Assembly: GCA_003531115.1 (NCBI GenBank)
Contig: DQHT01000057.1
Coordinates: forward strand, 1-9,820
Origin: Bacteroidota bacterium
GTDB lineage: Bacteria > Bacteroidota > Bacteroidia > UBA8524
Reading direction: 5' to 3'
Length of the DNA: 9,820 bases
Position numbers and translations under genes: made by a program. The notes beneath the pieces were generated by a model. It was not told the DNA's origin. It searched no databases and saw only the letters and a program-made list of their open reading frames with translations. Below, piece by piece: positions 1 to 7,393 of this stretch (the stretch's first letter is position 1; each line of letters starts with the position of its first letter).

Positions 1-26
1 CTTACGTTTGTTATATTTTTAATCAT
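1..26 (-). CDS. possible start of a further gene in the arg operon (partial, runs off left edge)
   Basis: An ATG at 26-24 on the minus strand opens a reading frame (MIKNITNV...) that stays open to the window edge, 18 nt after the argC stop codon. The bases just before it (AAAAAG) match those just before the argD ATG (GAAAAAG), which suggests a genuine translation start. Short spacing and shared direction would make it the fourth gene of the operon. Only eight residues are visible, so no product can be named. By position, a later arginine or proline gene is a reasonable guess and no more. Confidence 0.4.
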
Positions 27-44
27 CTTTTTACGATTTATAGA

Positions 45-1082
45 TTAAGGATTTAACGGAATCAGGTTTAGTCCTTTGGTTTCTTCCAGGCCAAACAGGA
101 TATTCATGTTTTGAACAGCCTGTCCTGCCGCTCCTTTGATCAGATTATCGATTACACTAATTACGATTATCATGTTCGTTCGTTTGTCATAGCTTACAAA
201 CAAATCACAGTAGTTTGTTCCTCGAACATCTTTTATGGCAGGCTCCTGTTTTCTCAGGCGGACAAAAGGTGCATTTTCGTAAAAGGCGGCATAAATTTCT
301 CTCAGCCCGGCCTCATCCATTTCTCCCGTTGGTCGCGCATAGATCGTTGTCAAAATTCCACGATCAACTGGCAAAAGATGGGGGGTAAATTGAATCAGGG
401 TTTCCTGGCCTGAAAGCTCATCTAATACCCCTTGTATTTCAATGGTATGCCTGTGATGTTTTAATCCGTAGGCTTTAAAATTATCGTTCACATTCGAATA
501 CATATTGGTCGATTTTGCTTTGATCCCGGCCCCTGTCACCCCGGTTTTTGAATCAACAATAATTCGATCTGTTTCGATCAGTTTGCCTTTTAAAAGTGGC
601 GCCAGACCTAATATTGCGCTGGTAGGAAAACAGCCTGGATTGGCAATTAAACGGGCTTCTTTAATTTTATCATGATACAATTCAGGAATTCCGAAAACTG
701 CCTTTTCGATTCCTTCCGGATAAATATGGCTGGTTTTATACCATTCTTCATATTCTGCTTGTGAACGCAAACGAAAATCGCCGGAAAGGTCAATTATTTT
801 AAAGGACTTGTCTTTAACCCGTTTCACAAAATCCATGGATACCCCATGCGGCAGGGCAAGAAAAACAAGATCCAGCTCATGCTCCTCAATTTGATTTATT
901 GAAACCAGTGTTTGATCGGCAATACCCTGTAAAAACGGATGCACATCAGAAAACAATTCTCCTGCTCTGCTTTCCGAAGTGATCAGGGTGATTTCAATAT
1001 CAGGGTGATTGGTGAGTATACGTACCAATTCAGAACCGGTATACCCGGTTGCTCCGATAATTCCTATTCTCTTCTTAATCAT
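45..1082 (-). CDS. argC: N-acetyl-gamma-glutamyl-phosphate reductase
   Basis: This cytoplasmic enzyme reduces N-acetylglutamyl-5-phosphate with NADPH to N-acetylglutamate semialdehyde, the third step of arginine biosynthesis. The 345-residue protein has the usual family length. It shows the N-terminal Rossmann motif GATGYTG at residues 10-16 and the active-site cysteine C151 in NPGCFPTSA. The conserved HHRHTIEI stretch (about 209-216) supplies the catalytic histidine region. The ATG at 1082 lies inside the end of argD, an 8-nt overlap that implies translational coupling. It is the third visible gene of argB-argD-argC, and a possible fourth gene follows 18 nt downstream. All key residues are present and nothing suggests damage. 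The only real alternative is the homologous LysY of the LysW-dependent pathway, but no LysW gene is visible here. Confidence 0.96.
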   Translation of the reverse strand: MIKKRIGIIGATGYTGSELVRILTNHPDIEITLITSESRAGELFSDVHPFLQGIADQTLVSINQIEEHELDLVFLALPHGVSMDFVKRVKDKSFKIIDLSGDFRLRSQAEYEEWYKTSHIYPEGIEKAVFGIPELYHDKIKEARLIANPGCFPTSAILGLAPLLKGKLIETDRIIVDSKTGVTGAGIKAKSTNMYSNVNDNFKAYGLKHHRHTIEIQGVLDELSGQETLIQFTPHLLPVDRGILTTIYARPTGEMDEAGLREIYAAFYENAPFVRLRKQEPAIKDVRGTNYCDLFVSYDKRTNMIIVISVIDNLIKGAAGQAVQNMNILFGLEETKGLNLIPLNP

Positions 1083-2271
1083 TGTCTTTTAGTTCTTTCA
1101 ATGATCTTTTCAATACTTCCATTGCCTTTTCCATATCCTCATAGCTAATATTCAGAGGAGGCAACAAACGCAAAACCGTATCGGCAGTGGAATTTACCAA
1201 CACTCCGTTTTCAAGCATTTTTTGCACTAAAGGTTTGGTTTCAAAATTAAATTCCACACCGATCATCAGGCCTTTTCCCCGAACTTCTTTGATGTCAGGG
1301 TTATTCATGGCAAGCAGTTCCGCTTTTAACCACTTGCCTTTTTCTTCGGCCTCCTTCACTAAATTTTCTGCTTCAATGACTTCCAGGGTTGCCAGTGAGG
1401 CGGCACAAGCCAATGGATTTCCACCGAACGTGGTGCCGTGATCCCCATAATCCATTGCTGCGCTTACTTTTTGATTAGACAGAATAGCCCCTATGGGAAG
1501 TCCGTTTCCTAAAGCTTTTGCTAAAGTCATAATATCAGGTTCCACATCAAAATGTTCCTTTGCGAACATTTTCCCTGTCCGGCCAAGTCCACACTGTATT
1601 TCATCAAAAATCAATACAATATGCTGTTCATCGCAAAACGTTCGTAATGCTTTCATGAAGGATTTGTCGGCAACATTTATCCCACCTTCCCCTTGAACAG
1701 GTTCTATAATAATAGCCGCTGTATTATTATCGGTGGCGCTTTTTACCGCTTCGATATCATTAAAGGGCACCTGAGAAAATCCCGGAGGAATAGGTTCAAA
1801 GCCCTTTTGGTATGCCTTTTTTCCCATGGCTATGGTGGCTAGCGTGCGGCCATGAAATGAGTTTTCAAAAGAGACGATATTTCCTCCACGCCCAATGCTA
1901 TGTGCATATTTTCGGGCAATTTTAATGGCTCCTTCGACAGATTCTCCGCCACTATTCGTAAAAAACACGCGATCGAGTCCGGAGAGTTGCACCAGCTTTT
2001 TGGAAAGCATCACCTGGGGCTGGCTCAGATAAAAATTTGAAATATGGATCAATTTGCCCGCCTGATCCTGAATAGCTTTTACTACTGTTGGATGACAGTG
2101 ACCAAGACAATTCACAGCAATACCGCCTAACATATCCAAATATTCACTGCCTTCCACGTCCCAGACACGTGACCCTTTTCCGTTGACCAGGGTGAGGGGG
2201 TAGCGTTTAAAAGTCTGTAAATAGTAAGTTTTGTCTTGTACGTGATAGGTGCTGTTTTTTTGTGCTGTCAT
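1075..2271 (-). CDS. argD: acetylornithine aminotransferase (class III PLP transaminase)
   Basis: It transfers an amino group from glutamate to N-acetylglutamate semialdehyde, giving N-acetylornithine; many ArgD enzymes also act on succinyldiaminopimelate in lysine synthesis. At 398 residues the length is typical. The class III fold is clear: FHGRT at 139-143, FDEIQCGLGRTG at 222-233 with the PLP-ring aspartate D223, and the Schiff-base lysine K252 in LAKALGNGLP. GTTFGGNP follows later. The PLP-phosphate loop reads NSGGESVEG (106-114), where most family members have NSGAEA[NV]E, a mild variant. The ATG at 2271 lies 10 nt after the argB stop and is preceded by a purine-rich GAAAAAG. The start of argC overlaps its end. 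Assignment as ArgD rather than ornithine aminotransferase or GabT rests mainly on the operon context. Confidence 0.94.
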   Translation of the reverse strand: MTAQKNSTYHVQDKTYYLQTFKRYPLTLVNGKGSRVWDVEGSEYLDMLGGIAVNCLGHCHPTVVKAIQDQAGKLIHISNFYLSQPQVMLSKKLVQLSGLDRVFFTNSGGESVEGAIKIARKYAHSIGRGGNIVSFENSFHGRTLATIAMGKKAYQKGFEPIPPGFSQVPFNDIEAVKSATDNNTAAIIIEPVQGEGGINVADKSFMKALRTFCDEQHIVLIFDEIQCGLGRTGKMFAKEHFDVEPDIMTLAKALGNGLPIGAILSNQKVSAAMDYGDHGTTFGGNPLACAASLATLEVIEAENLVKEAEEKGKWLKAELLAMNNPDIKEVRGKGLMIGVEFNFETKPLVQKMLENGVLVNSTADTVLRLLPPLNISYEDMEKAMEVLKRSLKELKDND

Positions 2272-2281
2272 CTTTTTCAGG

Positions 2282-3103
2282 TTATACGCTGATCACCGTT
2301 CCAACTTCTTTGTTTTCAAAAATTTCCGCTATTTGGTCAGGTACCGTTCCATTAATGATCCGTGCTAATTTGGCCCCTTTTTCCAATGCAATTACACAGG
2401 AGTCTATTTTGGGGATCATTCCGCCCTGAATGCATTTTACTTGTTTAAGGCCTTCTATTTCGCTCACTTTGAGGCGACTGATAAGGGAACCCGGATCGTT
2501 TTTATCCCTCCTTAATCCGTCAACATCCGTCAGGATGATATACTGTTCTGCCGAAAGCGCTCCGGCTAGATGCCCTGCAAACAGATCTCCGTTAATGTTA
2601 TAATCACTTCCTTCTTCATCCGATGCAACACAGGTGATTACTGGTATATAGTCGTTTTTCAAAAGCAATTCGATCAGGGAAATATCAATCCCCGCTACAT
2701 CGCCCACCTGGCCCAGGTCAACAGGTTCCAGCTTGCCATCTACCAGGCGCTCGTGCCTGTGTTTTTTAGCCATTACACTTTGGCCGTCTTTTCCCGATAA
2801 TCCCACCGCTTTATAGCCTGCTTTGTTAATAATTGAGACAAGACTTCCGTTGACCTTTCCCTTAAGTGCCATTTCCACGTACTCCATGGCTTCAGGTGTT
2901 GTTTGCCGTAAGCCATCTATGAATGCTGATTCGATATTCGCTTCATCTAAAGTAAGCTGAATAAAGGGCCCGCCACCGTGAACAATGAGCACCTTGTAAC
3001 CCTTCCGTTTCAGGGAACAAATCTTTTCCAGAATCTTTATTTTAAGAATCTGATTGGTCATGGCATTGCCGCCATATTTAAATACGAGGGTAGGTTGCAC
3101 CAA
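2282..3103 (-). CDS. argB: acetylglutamate kinase
   Basis: It phosphorylates N-acetylglutamate with ATP, the committed step toward arginine. Amino-acid-kinase motifs are complete: K9 in KYGGN, the HGGG turn (42-45), substrate-binding R66, GLSGKDG (101-107), NINGD (169-173, N and D spaced as in E. coli NAGK N158/D162), D193 in LTDVDG, and K232 in GGMIPK. The NINGD glycine replaces the commoner alanine. The frame has no ATG before K9: it opens at TTG (3103) or the adjacent GTG (3100), and an in-frame TGA sits at 3145-3143. The protein therefore cannot carry the extra N-terminal helix of arginine-inhibited hexameric NAGKs, so it resembles the short, arginine-insensitive E. coli type (inference). 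It is the first gene of the operon. A TAATTTTG at 3108-3101 resembles a Bacteroidota -7 box but overlaps the start codon. Confidence 0.94.
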   Translation of the reverse strand: MVQPTLVFKYGGNAMTNQILKIKILEKICSLKRKGYKVLIVHGGGPFIQLTLDEANIESAFIDGLRQTTPEAMEYVEMALKGKVNGSLVSIINKAGYKAVGLSGKDGQSVMAKKHRHERLVDGKLEPVDLGQVGDVAGIDISLIELLLKNDYIPVITCVASDEEGSDYNINGDLFAGHLAGALSAEQYIILTDVDGLRRDKNDPGSLISRLKVSEIEGLKQVKCIQGGMIPKIDSCVIALEKGAKLARIINGTVPDQIAEIFENKEVGTVISV

Positions 3104-3425
3104 AATTATTCGTATTAAACTGTTGGATGCCAGAAGGATGAATCAACGGCATACTGATGGGTTAGAATGAAAAGAGCCCGAAAGTTAATCATTATGGCGC
3201 GTTTTGTTCAATTTAGACCGGCTAAAGTTCAATTACACCGTCTAAACCCTATTCCTTTGTACGCTTTATCCGTTGCATAACAGTCGGTATGTTTAATTAA
3301 CAGCCATAAGTGAAATGTGCCAAAAGCTATGCCGGCCTAAGCCATGTTGATTGGGGTGGTGATTAAAATGATTCGCTTTATATTCGAGGCCTTAATTCGA
3401 CCTGAAAACACAAAAAATCCCTTAC
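3104..3425. other. divergent intergenic region between argB and the M48 protease gene
   Basis: This 322-bp stretch separates two divergently transcribed units and should hold both promoters. It contains the tandem repeat at 3206-3246, listed separately. I found no convincing -33/-7 promoter pair for either direction. TATGTTTA at 3288-3295 and TATATTCG at 3379-3386 each miss the TAnnTTTG consensus by one base and lack a properly spaced TTG. I see no tRNA, terminator-like hairpin or credible small gene here. Confidence 0.5.
3206..3246. repeat. imperfect tandem direct repeat with inverted arms, candidate operator
   Basis: Two directly adjacent units, 3206-3226 (21 bp) and 3227-3246 (20 bp), match at 18 of 21 aligned positions with one gap. 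Both begin GTTCAATT and end CTAAA. The first unit holds the inverted pair TTTAG/CTAAA (3212-3216 and 3222-3226). Across both units there is a perfect 7-bp inverted pair, TTTAGAC (3212-3218) and GTCTAAA (3240-3246). The site lies about 100 bp upstream of the argB start and about 180 bp upstream of the protease start. It could bind a regulator of either unit. That role is inferred only from position and symmetry. Confidence 0.45.
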
Positions 3426-5552
3426 GTGACGCGAGCCCGATCTGTATTCCCCGTGAATAAACTGTTCATTCTGAGTGTACTTCTGTTTGTTGGTGGACTT
3501 ATTCCGCTTAAGGCCCAGATTCCGGTTCAACGTCTTGTTTGCCGGGGAGAAATGCCTGATGATTTTAAACTAAGATATACCGAAAGGTACCGGAAAACAT
3601 TAAAGACAAGTGAAGATTTTAAGGGAAGACGAAAGAATAAGAGCAAAAAGGAATTTGCCGCATTTACCAATATCGCCATTGATAACCTGTTTCGAAGCGG
3701 AAAAGTGCTCTATGGCGATGAGGTAAGTGTATTTTGTAATTCCCTGCTTGATAGTCTGTTGCATGATAACCCGGCCCTGCGCAATGAACTCAGGATATAT
3801 ACTTTACGTGCCAATGAGGCAAATGCGTTCTCCACCTATGAGGGGGTGATATTAATCACAACCGGGCTTGTAGCCCGATTAGACAATGAAGCACAATTGG
3901 CTTTTATTATCGCCCATGAAATTGCCCATTATGTTAAAAAACACACGGTTGAATCCTTTGAATTCAACAAAGAGTTGTTTGAAGACGATATACGAAAGCG
4001 AAAAATTTCTTTTGATGAAAAAATACTCAAAAGCGCCAGGCATTCGAGAGAATCAGAGTTTGAAGCAGATGAGTATGGATATGAATTGTATGTCAAGGCC
4101 GGCTACAACCCGGATGAAATCATCCATACACATGATTTATTGCTTCATTCCTATCTTCCTGTTGAGCAGGATTTTCTCCGGTATTCCAGTTTTGAAGACG
4201 CGTATTTTTCCCTGAATGTCCGCACGAAGAGTTATACGCTTATCCCTATCGACGCAGATGAAAACGTGGATGACTCAAAACGTACGCATCCCAATGCATT
4301 TAAGCGAAAAGAGGCGATCTACAAAAAAATTGAAACGTATGAATTTAAATCTGACATAAGGAAGTTTAAACTTGACCCGGTTCAATTTGAGCGAATCGTT
4401 GAAAAATCGAAAATAGAAACGATTTACAATTGTCTGATAACCAATGCGTATATCGAAGCATTGATGCTATGCGACATATGGATCAAAGAAGGGTCCATCG
4501 ATGTACATTTTCTTCAAAATGCAAGGGCAATGTGTTTTTATGGAATTCAGGCCTTTAGTAACATGAACCAGTTCGGATGGGTACAAGGCAGCGGGGAACA
4601 TCAGGGACCACAAAGTTCCTATTATGAATTTTTCGATATAGCTGAGAATGCTGTAATAAATGTACTTGCTGTAAGGGAAATTTGGAAGATCTATTTGCTA
4701 GATACACTTGATCAAACTGCTAAAGAAATCCTCCATAAAAGTATTAAAGAATTAACCAAGGTGAATATGTTCAAGGTTGATTTTTTTGGATCGAACAAAA
4801 TGGGTGCTTCGTGCTATACCTGTGAAACCGCCTTTAAAATGCCAGAATTTGACCCGCTTCGGAAACGTGTAATTGCAGCACTTACGGAAAAAAAAGAATC
4901 AGATGGAGCGGGTAAGCCCCGGCGAACACGGGTTGATATCCGGGGAGATAAAAAAACACCCCACCTTAATATTGAACATTTGCTTGTTTTGACCCCGCAT
5001 TATTTTGGAATGGATCTGAGAAAATCGATGAATAAGCGCTTTTTAATGGCCGACCAACAGGAACATTTTCTGGAGAATACAACTAAAAATCTGGCAGAGG
5101 ATATGGGTATTCATGTTACAATACCTGATTCACGAAACAACCGGGATTCGATGACAGATGATTTTAATCGTTACGCCACCCTTGTCGACTGGATGCAGGA
5201 AAGAATGAATTACAATGGAACAGGACTTTATAGTTACCTGAACGCAGATATGACGGAGATCAAAGATGTATACCAGGCTGATTTTCTTGCAATAACCATG
5301 TACTGGAACCTGATAGAAAAGAAAGAATTCAGGCCCGGGATAGCTGCACTCTCTGTGCTTGTAACCTATGCATTGCCATTTTATCTCTATTGGCAATTGA
5401 CACCACGCTGTCGAATGGCCTATGCCTTTGTCATTGTCAATTTAGACACCGGAGATCTGGATTATGTTGAGGTTAAGGATTTTAATGCGAGGTATCGGGG
5501 ATATTTGGTTAAAGCACATTTATACAATTCCTTAAATCAGATCAGAAAATGA
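3426..5552 (+). CDS. secreted M48 family zinc metalloprotease with a large uncharacterised C-terminal region
   Basis: Numbered from the GTG at 3426. An N-terminal signal peptide (positive residues, then a hydrophobic core near 13-27, ending LKAQ) predicts export to the periplasm or outer envelope. The M48 catalytic core follows: HEIAH at 164-168 supplies two zinc histidines and the catalytic glutamate. EFEAD at 211-215 supplies the third ligand E211, spaced as in BepA, and the family's THPN motif is at 287-290. Beyond about residue 330 lie nearly 380 residues that I do not recognise, with a CYTC pair at 463-466 and a hydrophobic stretch near 638-656 that may be buried strands. No TPR repeats are evident, unlike BepA. 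No ATG opens the frame; GTG at 3453 would give a shorter, cleaner signal peptide starting before NKLF, while GTG 3426 has the more A-rich leader. The stop overlaps the next gene's ATG. Substrate unknown. Confidence 0.85.
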   Translation: MTRARSVFPVNKLFILSVLLFVGGLIPLKAQIPVQRLVCRGEMPDDFKLRYTERYRKTLKTSEDFKGRRKNKSKKEFAAFTNIAIDNLFRSGKVLYGDEVSVFCNSLLDSLLHDNPALRNELRIYTLRANEANAFSTYEGVILITTGLVARLDNEAQLAFIIAHEIAHYVKKHTVESFEFNKELFEDDIRKRKISFDEKILKSARHSRESEFEADEYGYELYVKAGYNPDEIIHTHDLLLHSYLPVEQDFLRYSSFEDAYFSLNVRTKSYTLIPIDADENVDDSKRTHPNAFKRKEAIYKKIETYEFKSDIRKFKLDPVQFERIVEKSKIETIYNCLITNAYIEALMLCDIWIKEGSIDVHFLQNARAMCFYGIQAFSNMNQFGWVQGSGEHQGPQSSYYEFFDIAENAVINVLAVREIWKIYLLDTLDQTAKEILHKSIKELTKVNMFKVDFFGSNKMGASCYTCETAFKMPEFDPLRKRVIAALTEKKESDGAGKPRRTRVDIRGDKKTPHLNIEHLLVLTPHYFGMDLRKSMNKRFLMADQQEHFLENTTKNLAEDMGIHVTIPDSRNNRDSMTDDFNRYATLVDWMQERMNYNGTGLYSYLNADMTEIKDVYQADFLAITMYWNLIEKKEFRPGIAALSVLVTYALPFYLYWQLTPRCRMAYAFVIVNLDTGDLDYVEVKDFNARYRGYLVKAHLYNSLNQIRK

Positions 5553-6349
5553 AAAACGTCATCCTATTTTTTGTTTTCTTTTCATGCTCCCTGGTACAGG
5601 GACAAAATAAAGAAAAAGTTTCCGGGTTTCTTGGAAAGAGGATTGCCATTGGCGTGGGGGCCGATGTTTCATTGAGCTTTCAACCACAAAAACAAGGAAT
5701 GGCAAATGCCAGTCCCGAAAAACCTACTTTTAACAGGATCTTTTATGCGCAATTGGAATATGCCGTTTCGAATTATGCGTGTATCGGGTTTCGTGGCGGA
5801 ACCAGCACTACCTCCCTCTATCTCGATGATTACGGTTATTCCGGAGGGGTTAATTGGAAAACCAAATTCATGGAGTATGAGTTTGCCTACGCAAAAAGTA
5901 CCCCAAAATTAACAGATCGGTTTTTTGCTGTGTATGGAAAATGGTTCTTTAAGAGCAGAGGGGCTTTGGCTCCCGTTGGACACTATTTTTCAGGAGGATT
6001 AGCCGTGCATAATTATCAGTTGGATTATTCCAATGTAATCATTTATGGGGCATGGTACAGGTCTTCAGGAGAAAGAGAGTTGACAGAATTTAAGTATAAA
6101 AACGGTGTGATCACCACTGCTATCTTTCCGGAAATATTTATTTCGCTTGGCAAATCTATCCCGATTGGGAATCGCTTATGCCTTGATTACGGACTTAAAA
6201 GCGGTTTGTTACTTGTAAAAACCGCAAGCATAGAAGCAAAAAATTCAGGGAACATAAACCTGGAAAAATTCGTCATGTATGAAACGAAACAGCGATTAAG
6301 GGGAATGTATTTTTTGAATTATTCAATTAAGCTTTCCGGATTGTTTTAA
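5549..6349 (+). CDS. predicted outer-membrane beta-barrel-like protein, function unknown
   Basis: I do not recognise the family. The 266-residue protein starts with a clear signal peptide (MKNVILFFVFFSCSLVQGQ, about 1-19). The remainder is rich in alternating aromatic and glycine segments such as YAQLEYAV, CIGFRGGTS and HYFSGGLAV. It ends with the strand-like NYSIKLSGLF, whose terminal phenylalanine is typical of outer-membrane barrels. It overlaps the preceding M48 protease stop by 4 nt (ATGA), so the two are almost certainly co-translated. That pairing suggests the protease processes or maintains this protein, or that both serve one envelope function, but this is inference. The stop codon lies only 2 bp from the stop of the convergent queD gene, leaving no room for a separate terminator. 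Confidence 0.75.
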   Translation: MKNVILFFVFFSCSLVQGQNKEKVSGFLGKRIAIGVGADVSLSFQPQKQGMANASPEKPTFNRIFYAQLEYAVSNYACIGFRGGTSTTSLYLDDYGYSGGVNWKTKFMEYEFAYAKSTPKLTDRFFAVYGKWFFKSRGALAPVGHYFSGGLAVHNYQLDYSNVIIYGAWYRSSGERELTEFKYKNGVITTAIFPEIFISLGKSIPIGNRLCLDYGLKSGLLLVKTASIEAKNSGNINLEKFVMYETKQRLRGMYFLNYSIKLSGLF

Positions 6350-6351
6350 GG

Positions 6352-6777
6352 CTAAGCCGTCCACTCCGCATACGACCCTTTGGTCTCATACAGCCGCATA
6401 CGGTGCAAAACCACATGATCCGGCAACCTTTCCTGAACTTTTTGTTTGATATAGATGAGTAGATTTTCGGCAGTGGGCTCAGCATCAAACAGCATGATGT
6501 TCTTTTCGTTTTCCAGCCCGGGATGTTGTTTCAAAAAAGCATCCGACAAGATCAGTTTATGATCCAGAGGCTTTACAATGGCTGTTCTGACGATCTCTTT
6601 GATCTCTTTAAAATCAACTAAAATACCTGTACCGGGAATATAGGCGTCGCTGGCCGTTTTGGCCGCTACACAAATATGCAATTCATAGGAATGGCCATGA
6701 ATGTCCTTGCAGGGCCCTTCGTAATTGGCAATGGCATGGGCGGTTTCGAAATGAAATATTTTCGTAATGGATATCAT
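6352..6777 (-). CDS. queD: 6-carboxy-5,6,7,8-tetrahydropterin synthase (QueD/PTPS family)
   Basis: This enzyme converts 7,8-dihydroneopterin triphosphate to 6-carboxytetrahydropterin, the second step toward preQ0 and queuosine. The 141-residue protein keeps the zinc ligands H14 (ETAHA), H27 and H29 (HGH) and the catalytic cysteine C23 at the QueD spacing (C-x3-HGH). It also has the catalytic-histidine motif LDHKLIL, PTAENL for pterin binding, and the late glutamate in RLYETKGSYAEW. It begins 18 nt after the PhnA-like gene and is probably co-transcribed with it. No queC, queE or queF is visible, so partners must lie elsewhere. Eukaryotic-type 6-pyruvoyltetrahydropterin synthase is the main alternative; the short length and QueD-like spacing make that less likely. 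Confidence 0.9.
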   Translation of the reverse strand: MISITKIFHFETAHAIANYEGPCKDIHGHSYELHICVAAKTASDAYIPGTGILVDFKEIKEIVRTAIVKPLDHKLILSDAFLKQHPGLENEKNIMLFDAEPTAENLLIYIKQKVQERLPDHVVLHRMRLYETKGSYAEWTA

Positions 6778-6795
6778 GGTATTCTTTTTTTAAAC

Positions 6796-7146
6796 TCAGG
6801 CCTTTTTTACAAACTCCGACTTCAGAGCCATGGCCCCAAATCCGTCCAATTTGCAATCGATATTGTGATCGCCGGAAACGAGCCGGATGTTTTTCACCTT
6901 AGTGCCGGCTTTGATCGATTTGGGCATTCCTTTTACCGGCAGGTCTTTGATGATCACCACCGAATCACCGTTTTGGAGGATAGCACCATTGGAATCTTTA
7001 ACGGCATTTTCGTCGGCATCAGCGCGGGCTTCAGCGGCTTCTTCTTCCGGGTTCCATTCGTAGGCACATTCCGGACAAACCAACAAATGATCCATGGCAT
7101 AAACGTACTCAGATCCGCATTTCGGGCAATTCGGGGTTTCGGACAT
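6796..7146 (-). CDS. yjdM: PhnA/YjdM family zinc-ribbon protein
   Basis: This small protein closely follows E. coli YjdM (formerly PhnA) along its whole length. An N-terminal zinc ribbon has cysteines 7, 10, 24 and 27 (CPKC and CPEC). An acidic linker follows, then the conserved C-terminal domain with [23 protein letters not shown] and [13 protein letters not shown], ending SEFVKK. Despite the old name, YjdM has no established role in phosphonate breakdown and its function is unclear. I chose the ATG at 7146 (116 residues) because it aligns with the E. coli start and follows a good -7-like box. A TTG at 7164 would add six residues but lies inside that box. queD follows after 18 nt. Confidence 0.9.
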   Translation of the reverse strand: MSETPNCPKCGSEYVYAMDHLLVCPECAYEWNPEEEAAEARADADENAVKDSNGAILQNGDSVVIIKDLPVKGMPKSIKAGTKVKNIRLVSGDHNIDCKLDGFGAMALKSEFVKKA

Positions 7147-7161
7147 CGGCGTATTTTGAGG

Positions 7162-7169
7162 CAAAAATA
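7162..7169 (-). promoter_or_regulatory. candidate -7 promoter box for yjdM-queD
   Basis: On the minus strand these bases read TATTTTTG, an exact match to the Bacteroidota -7 consensus TAnnTTTG. It ends 15 nt before the ATG at 7146, giving a short leader. No TTG is found at the expected -33 distance, so support comes from the -7 match and position only. Confidence 0.35.
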
Positions 7170-7308
7170 CGCTTTTGGTAGCTGATTCTCCCTTAAGTTG
7201 CTACTTATCGAATTGAAGTATGTAATCGTTGACTTTGGATATGTGTCCCAAGTGGGGGAACGCCTTTTTGCCATTGGGGCGGTGAGTGTGTTGAGGTGAA
7301 GTTAATAA

Positions 7309-7330
7309 AGTATACCCGATAAGGTATAAA
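7309..7330. promoter_or_regulatory. hip operator-like inverted repeat 1
   Basis: The core TATACC-CGATAA-GGTATA (7311-7328) is a perfect 6-bp inverted repeat around a 6-bp spacer. Its 18-bp overall size equals that of the E. coli hipB operator TATCC-N8-GGATA. It is the farthest of three copies upstream of the HipB-like gene, so binding and autorepression by HipB are likely (inference). Confidence 0.75.
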
Positions 7331-7344
7331 TACTATCATTTCAT

Positions 7345-7352
7345 TATATTTA
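7345..7352 (+). promoter_or_regulatory. candidate -7 box preceding operator 2
   Basis: TATATTTA differs from the Bacteroidota consensus TAnnTTTG only in the last base. It overlaps the left edge of operator 2. An identical box precedes operator 3, 41 bp downstream. Either could drive the hip operon and be covered by a bound repressor. No properly spaced -33 TTG was found. Confidence 0.25.
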
Positions 7353-7370
7353 TACCCGATATGGTGTAAA
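7349..7370. promoter_or_regulatory. hip operator-like inverted repeat 2
   Basis: The core TATACC-CGATAT-GGTGTA spans 7351-7368. The extended arms TTTATACC and GGTGTAAA pair at all but one position. It starts 40 bp after copy 1 and keeps the same orientation of the asymmetric CGATAW spacer. Confidence 0.75.
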
Positions 7371-7385
7371 TATATAAAATATCCT

Positions 7386-7393
7386 TATATTTA
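7386..7393 (+). promoter_or_regulatory. candidate -7 box preceding operator 3
   Basis: A second TATATTTA, identical to the one at 7345, abuts operator 3 and lies 20 nt before the hipB ATG. Transcription from it would give a very short leader made almost entirely of operator sequence. The consensus match is incomplete and no -33 element is evident. Confidence 0.3.

Noticed and set aside
3101..3108. TAATTTTG as the argB promoter
   Set aside because: Use of this box would start the transcript past the only possible start codons and before catalytic K9, giving no functional ArgB; there is also no good -33 TTG.
3194..3280. 28-codon plus-strand frame starting MARFVQF in the argB upstream region
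   Set aside because: It is short, matches no family I recognise, and coincides with the tandem repeat, which explains its repeated FR/HR-like residues better than coding does.
6348..6360. GGCTAAGCC palindrome between the barrel gene and queD as a shared terminator
   Set aside because: Only a 1-nt loop separates 4-bp arms and no flanking T-run follows, so it cannot form a normal terminator hairpin.
6676..7185. 169-codon plus-strand frame opposite queD and yjdM
   Set aside because: It lies antisense to two well-supported genes and resembles no protein family.
6954..7274. 106-codon minus-strand frame overlapping yjdM
   Set aside because: It is an alternate frame of yjdM with basic, low-complexity composition, while yjdM itself matches a known family across its length.
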